Below are positions 6,114 through 9,176 of a DNA stretch of 9,176 nt, piece after piece. The notes under the pieces were generated by a model. That model was given only the letters and a program-made list of their open reading frames with translations, ran no database searches and was not told the DNA's origin. The first letter of the stretch is position 1. Every line of letters begins with the position of its first letter. The position numbers were made by a program, and so were the translations under genes. This DNA is from Planctomycetaceae bacterium (GTDB lineage Bacteria; Planctomycetota; Planctomycetia; Pirellulales; Pirellulaceae), in NCBI GenBank assembly GCA_018658605.1, contig JABHUV010000272.1, positions 1 to 9,176 of the forward strand, written 5' to 3'.

Positions 6114-7526
6114 ACACCAGCTGAAGTACTGCGACTGTGCCGAGAGAACGACGTGAAAGCGGTTGACCTACGGTTTGTTGATTTGCATGGAATTTGGCAC
6201 CACACGACGATTCCGGTCAAGAAATTGGTAGAGGAAGTATTTGAAACGGGCCTCGGTTTTGATGGTTCAAGTATTCGAGGGTGGCAGACGATCAATGAGA
6301 GTGACATGCTGATGATTCCGCAGGCGAATACTGCGTTCATTGATCCTTTCACAGAGCTGCCAACTTTAAACTTGATCTGTAACATACAAGATCCCATTAC
6401 CGGCGAAGACTACTCACGTGACCCTCGTAATATCGTGCAAAAAGCAGCGAACTTTCTGCAGGCGAGTGGTGTCGCGGACAAAGCGTTTTTTGGCCCTGAA
6501 GCGGAGTTCTTTATTTTCGATGATATTCGGTTCGATCAAACGGAACGGGAAGGATATTATCAAATTGACAGTGTGGAAGGGCAGTGGAATCGAGGAAGTA
6601 AAACGGAAAAACCTAATCTGGGCTACAAAATTCCGTATCAAGGGGGCTATTTTCCAGTCCCGCCAACAGATCATCATATGGATATCCGTAATGAGATGAT
6701 GCGGACGATGATTAAATGTGGTCTCGACGTGGAATGCCAGCACCATGAAGTTGGCACGGCGGGTCAAGGTGAAATCGATTTGCGATATCAATCGATCACC
6801 GAGATGGCTGACCAGGTGATGATCTATAAATATATTGTTCGCAATGTTGCGTTTAAGAATAACCGAACGGCGACTTTCATGCCCAAACCTATTCTTAACG
6901 ACAACGGATCCGGAATGCATGTGCACATTTCATTGTGGAAAGATGACGCTCCACTGTTCGCTGGAAGTGACTACGGTGGGCTTAGTGAAATGGGGTTGCA
7001 CGCAATTGGTGGATTACTCAAGCACGCCCCGAGTTTGCTTGCGTTTACCAATCCTACGACAAACAGTTACAAACGATTGGTCCCAGGTTTTGAGGCACCG
7101 GTTCACTTAGCATATTCTCAACGCAACCGTTCGGCCGCTTGTCGCATTCCGATGATTAATAACATTCCGAGCGCCAAGCGAGTAGAATTTCGATGTCCCG
7201 ATCCTAGTTGCAATCCGTACTTGGCTTTTTCTGCAATGTTGATGGCGGTGATTGATGGTATTCAAAACAAAATAAGCCCCGGCGACCCATTAGATTGCGA
7301 TATCTATTCACTCGATGAGGAAGATGCCGCAACAGTTGCTCGAACACCGGAAAGCTTGAGTCAAGCGTTGGATGCATTAGCGGCGGATCACGAGTATTTA
7401 TTGCGAGACGATGTTTTCACACCCGATGTGATTGACACTTGGATTCAAACCAAGCGTGACCATGAAGTCCGCCCGATGCAGACGCGTCCTCATCCGCACG
7501 AATTCAATTTGTATTACGATTGCTAG
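6111..7526 (+). CDS. glnA: Glutamine synthetase type I
   Basis: The classic bacterial dodecameric enzyme, joining ammonia to glutamate with ATP. The 471 residues align with E. coli GlnA throughout: VKAVDLRFVDLHG (15-27), GFDGSSIRGW (49-58), FGPEAEFF (127-134), EGQWN and GGYFPVPP in the adenylylated-subclass insertion region, HHEVGTAGQGEID (211-223), NGSGMHVH (265-272), NPTTNSYKRLVPGFEAP (314-330, flap Glu328), NRSAACRIP (339-347) and RCPDPSCNPYL (361-371). Tyr399 in DIYSLDEED aligns with the adenylylated Tyr397 of E. coli, so control by a GlnE-type adenylyltransferase is possible; no glnE or glnB is in view. A GTG start with an AGGT ribosome site fits. It lies 85 bases after the RraA-like gene, with no terminator between, so they may share a transcript. 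It is the second glutamine synthetase in the window. Confidence 0.97.
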   Translation: MTPAEVLRLCRENDVKAVDLRFVDLHGIWHHTTIPVKKLVEEVFETGLGFDGSSIRGWQTINESDMLMIPQANTAFIDPFTELPTLNLICNIQDPITGEDYSRDPRNIVQKAANFLQASGVADKAFFGPEAEFFIFDDIRFDQTEREGYYQIDSVEGQWNRGSKTEKPNLGYKIPYQGGYFPVPPTDHHMDIRNEMMRTMIKCGLDVECQHHEVGTAGQGEIDLRYQSITEMADQVMIYKYIVRNVAFKNNRTATFMPKPILNDNGSGMHVHISLWKDDAPLFAGSDYGGLSEMGLHAIGGLLKHAPSLLAFTNPTTNSYKRLVPGFEAPVHLAYSQRNRSAACRIPMINNIPSAKRVEFRCPDPSCNPYLAFSAMLMAVIDGIQNKISPGDPLDCDIYSLDEEDAATVARTPESLSQALDALAADHEYLLRDDVFTPDVIDTWIQTKRDHEVRPMQTRPHPHEFNLYYDC

Positions 7527-7573
7527 AAACTCGTGATTACTGATTTGTATAGATTTCACCACGGGCAGCAACA

Positions 7574-7590
7574 GAGAGATGTCTTTTATG
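7574..7590 (+). promoter_or_regulatory. Ribosome site bearing on the NHL-protein start
   Basis: GAGAG at 7574-7578 directly abuts ATG 7579 but lies nine bases before the in-frame ATG 7588. Spacing therefore favours 7588, three codons downstream. Either start leaves the signal peptide intact, so the protein changes little. Confidence 0.4.
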
Positions 7591-8715
7591 ATAGTCCGAA
7601 TTAGATCTGCAGTGTCGATGGTCGTTATGTTGAGCATCCTGTTTATTGGTTTTGCAGCAAATCTTTGTGGGGGGGATATTTCAACCCTAGCAGGCACTGG
7701 GCAAGGTGGAAATAACGGTAACCAAGGCAATGCCACACGCGTGCATGTCGCTCAACCGTTTGGTGTGGAAATTGGTCCCGCCGGCGCATTGTATGTGACG
7801 GAGGTCGGTAATCACCGGATTATGCGAGTGGACCGCAAGACGAATCAACTAACAACGATTGCAGGTACCGGTAAGGCAGGTTATTCAGGAAATCGTGAAG
7901 AGGCAATGAACGCCGTTTTGCGAGAACCGTATGAATTACGATTTGCCAAAAATGGGGATATCTATTTTGTCGAAATGAAAAATCATATTGTCCGCAAAAT
8001 CGAGGCATTGACCAATACGGTCCGTTTGGTTGCCGGAATAGGCACAGCGGGATTTGCTGGCGATGGTGGTGCGGCTACGGCGGCTGCACTAAACAATCCG
8101 CACAGCATTGCACTCGATGACCAAGGTTTCCTATACATTGCCGATATTGGGAATCACCGTATTCGGCGGGTTAACTTGGAGACGGGAATAATCGATACGA
8201 TTGCCGGCACCGGCGAAAAGAAATTGCCGACTAACGAGTCATTAGCTCGAGGCAATGCGATGCTTGGACCTCGTGCGCTTTACCATAATAAAGGGATGCT
8301 GTGGATTGCATTGCGTGAAGGGCACAGTGTGTGGAGTTTGAATCTGAAAAGTGGGCGATTGCAACATATCGCAGGCACTGGAGAAAAAGGATTCACCGGC
8401 GATACTGGAGCACCTCTGCAGGCCACGTTTAATGGTCCCAAAGGGATCGCCGTCGGTCCGCAAGGACGCCTGTTTGTTGTTGATACTGAAAACCAAGCGA
8501 TTCGAATGATCGATTTGAAACAAAATGTAATATCCACTGTCTGTGGGTTTGGTCCCCAAGGTCGCGGATCCGGCGGTGACGGATCCGATGCGACAAAAGC
8601 TCAAATGGGGCGACCACATGGTATTTGCGTTGATGCAAACGGAGTGGTGTATGTCGGAGATACGATGAATCATCGAGTTCGATTTTTTACCGCTCCCAAT
8701 GTCACTGAAAAATAA
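7579..8715 (+). CDS. Exported NHL-repeat six-bladed beta-propeller protein
   Basis: Probably exported: a basic start (RIR, 7-9) is followed by a hydrophobic stretch (about 11-27), with cleavage near 27-32. Cys30 is not in a good lipobox. The rest is six NHL repeats of about 50-57 residues, each opening with an I-x-T-[IL]-AGTG-like strand and usually closing with a [DE]xxNH-[RI]-like turn: about 33-87, 92-143, 148-200, 206-256, 262-313 and 318-371. Blade 3 (GDGGAATAAALNNPHSIALD) is the most canonical; blade 4 is the most degenerate. The propeller makes up the whole mature protein, with no catalytic or cytochrome domain, so a binding or scaffold role is likely, but the ligand is unknown. ATG 7588 is a plausible alternative start. 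The next gene, 82 bases on, also encodes an exported protein. Confidence 0.88.
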   Translation: MSFMIVRIRSAVSMVVMLSILFIGFAANLCGGDISTLAGTGQGGNNGNQGNATRVHVAQPFGVEIGPAGALYVTEVGNHRIMRVDRKTNQLTTIAGTGKAGYSGNREEAMNAVLREPYELRFAKNGDIYFVEMKNHIVRKIEALTNTVRLVAGIGTAGFAGDGGAATAAALNNPHSIALDDQGFLYIADIGNHRIRRVNLETGIIDTIAGTGEKKLPTNESLARGNAMLGPRALYHNKGMLWIALREGHSVWSLNLKSGRLQHIAGTGEKGFTGDTGAPLQATFNGPKGIAVGPQGRLFVVDTENQAIRMIDLKQNVISTVCGFGPQGRGSGGDGSDATKAQMGRPHGICVDANGVVYVGDTMNHRVRFFTAPNVTEK

Positions 8716-8786
8716 CGTACAATGAGTCGGCACTTAAGTAGTACTTTTTTACCACATGAAATATTTCAGTTTTCTGTTTAAATTGC

Positions 8787-8800
8787 GGAGCATTCCCATG
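8787..8800 (+). promoter_or_regulatory. Ribosome site fixing the start of the last gene
   Basis: GGAG at 8787-8790 is seven bases before ATG 8798, the best-placed Shine-Dalgarno sequence in the window. An in-frame ATG at 8756 has none, so 8798 is preferred. Confidence 0.7.
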
Positions 8801-9176
8801 AATCGTCGTGTCGTTTTTTCCTTAATTACAATCAGTGTTTGTCTAACGTTTTTATCCGGCATCCCAGGTTTAACGGATTTGACTGTAACAGCAGTAGAAC
8901 CCGGTTCGCTGAAGGTAGGTTTGATCGGACTTGATACCTCACACAGCATTGCTTTTACCAAAGCATTGAATGCTGACGATGCAGCGGCAGACATCGCGCA
9001 TTGTCGTGTCGTGATTGCCTATCCGCAGGGGAGCGCAGATATTGAATCAAGTGCTTCACGAATTCCAGAATACACCAAACAAATAGCAGACATGGGAATT
9101 AAAATAGCTTCATCGGTTAAAGAAGTTATCGCCGATGTCGATGTTGTACTGTTGGAAACGAATGACGGTCGCCCTC
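8798..9176 (+). CDS. Exported Gfo/Idh/MocA-family oxidoreductase-like protein, 3' end outside window
   Basis: Only the first 126 codons are present; the frame is open to the edge. Residues 1 to about 32 look like a signal peptide (Arg3-Arg4, hydrophobic 5-22, possible VTA cleavage at 30-32). The mature part begins as a Rossmann-type fold: LKVGLIGLDTSH (38-49), a strand at CRVVIAYPQGS (69-79), SSASRIPEYTKQIADMGIKI (84-103) and VDVVLLETNDGRP (114-126). This matches planctomycete Gfo/Idh/MocA-like proteins, which have GLDTSH in place of the usual GxGxxG. Standard members use NAD(P) on sugars or other polyols, but an exported copy must carry its cofactor through the membrane or do without it. The double arginine hints at Tat export but the motif is imperfect. 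The substrate is unknown. Confidence 0.8.
   Translation, partial: MNRRVVFSLITISVCLTFLSGIPGLTDLTVTAVEPGSLKVGLIGLDTSHSIAFTKALNADDAAADIAHCRVVIAYPQGSADIESSASRIPEYTKQIADMGIKIASSVKEVIADVDVVLLETNDGRP

Noticed and set aside
6414..6926. 170-codon open frame on the minus strand within glnA
   Set aside because: Shadow of the conserved GSI coding sequence, with no domain signal.
8242..8733. 163-codon open frame on the minus strand within the NHL gene
   Set aside because: Antisense to the repeat-bearing coding frame, with no recognisable features.
8736..8750. Terminator after the NHL gene (AAGT-AGT-ACTT followed by T-run)
   Set aside because: The stem has only four mostly A-T pairs, too weak to call as an intrinsic terminator.
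8756..8800. Earlier in-frame ATG (8756) for the last gene
   Set aside because: It has no Shine-Dalgarno sequence and would place 14 extra residues before a good signal peptide; ATG 8798 has GGAG at ideal spacing.

Overview
The window reads as ordinary chromosomal DNA of a bacterium, most likely a planctomycete of the Pirellula/Rhodopirellula type. That placement is inference from gene content and protein style: a eukaryote-type glutamine synthetase II beside a bacterial type I enzyme, a CysN-CysC fusion, an exported six-bladed NHL propeller followed by an exported Gfo/Idh/MocA-type protein, and few Shine-Dalgarno sequences. No rRNA, tRNA, CRISPR array, transposase, integrase or phage gene was seen. 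All eight genes lie on the + strand, and the seven complete ones show no frameshift.

Layout. Bases 1-96 are a leader with a possible RNA pseudoknot. Then come glnII (97-1098), a strong intrinsic terminator (1149-1186) and rsmG (1336-2097). The sulfate-activation pair follows: cysD (2184-3092) and the fused cysNC (3159-5084). A 209-base gap rich in complementary arms precedes an RraA-like gene (5294-6025), then type I glnA (6111-7526). The right end holds an exported NHL-repeat protein (7579-8715) and the start of an exported Gfo/Idh/MocA-family protein (8798 to the window end). The longest stretches without a gene are 1099-1335 and 5085-5293, both under 300 bases.

How the genes work together. 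CysD and CysNC turn sulfate and ATP into APS and probably PAPS; no reductase or sulfotransferase is in view, so whether the product is reduced or used for sulfation cannot be read here. Two unrelated-looking glutamine synthetases flank the sulfur genes, so nitrogen and sulfur assimilation functions are clustered, although the glnII terminator and the gaps argue for several transcripts. RsmG is housekeeping ribosome methylation. The last two genes are of the exported kind that planctomycetes carry in large numbers.

No clearly new multi-gene system was found. The most unusual signals are non-coding: the pseudoknot-like leader before glnII, the folded-looking 5116-5238 gap and the cysD-cysNC gap. 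On the protein side, the APS kinase domain departs from the canonical active-site pattern at several positions.
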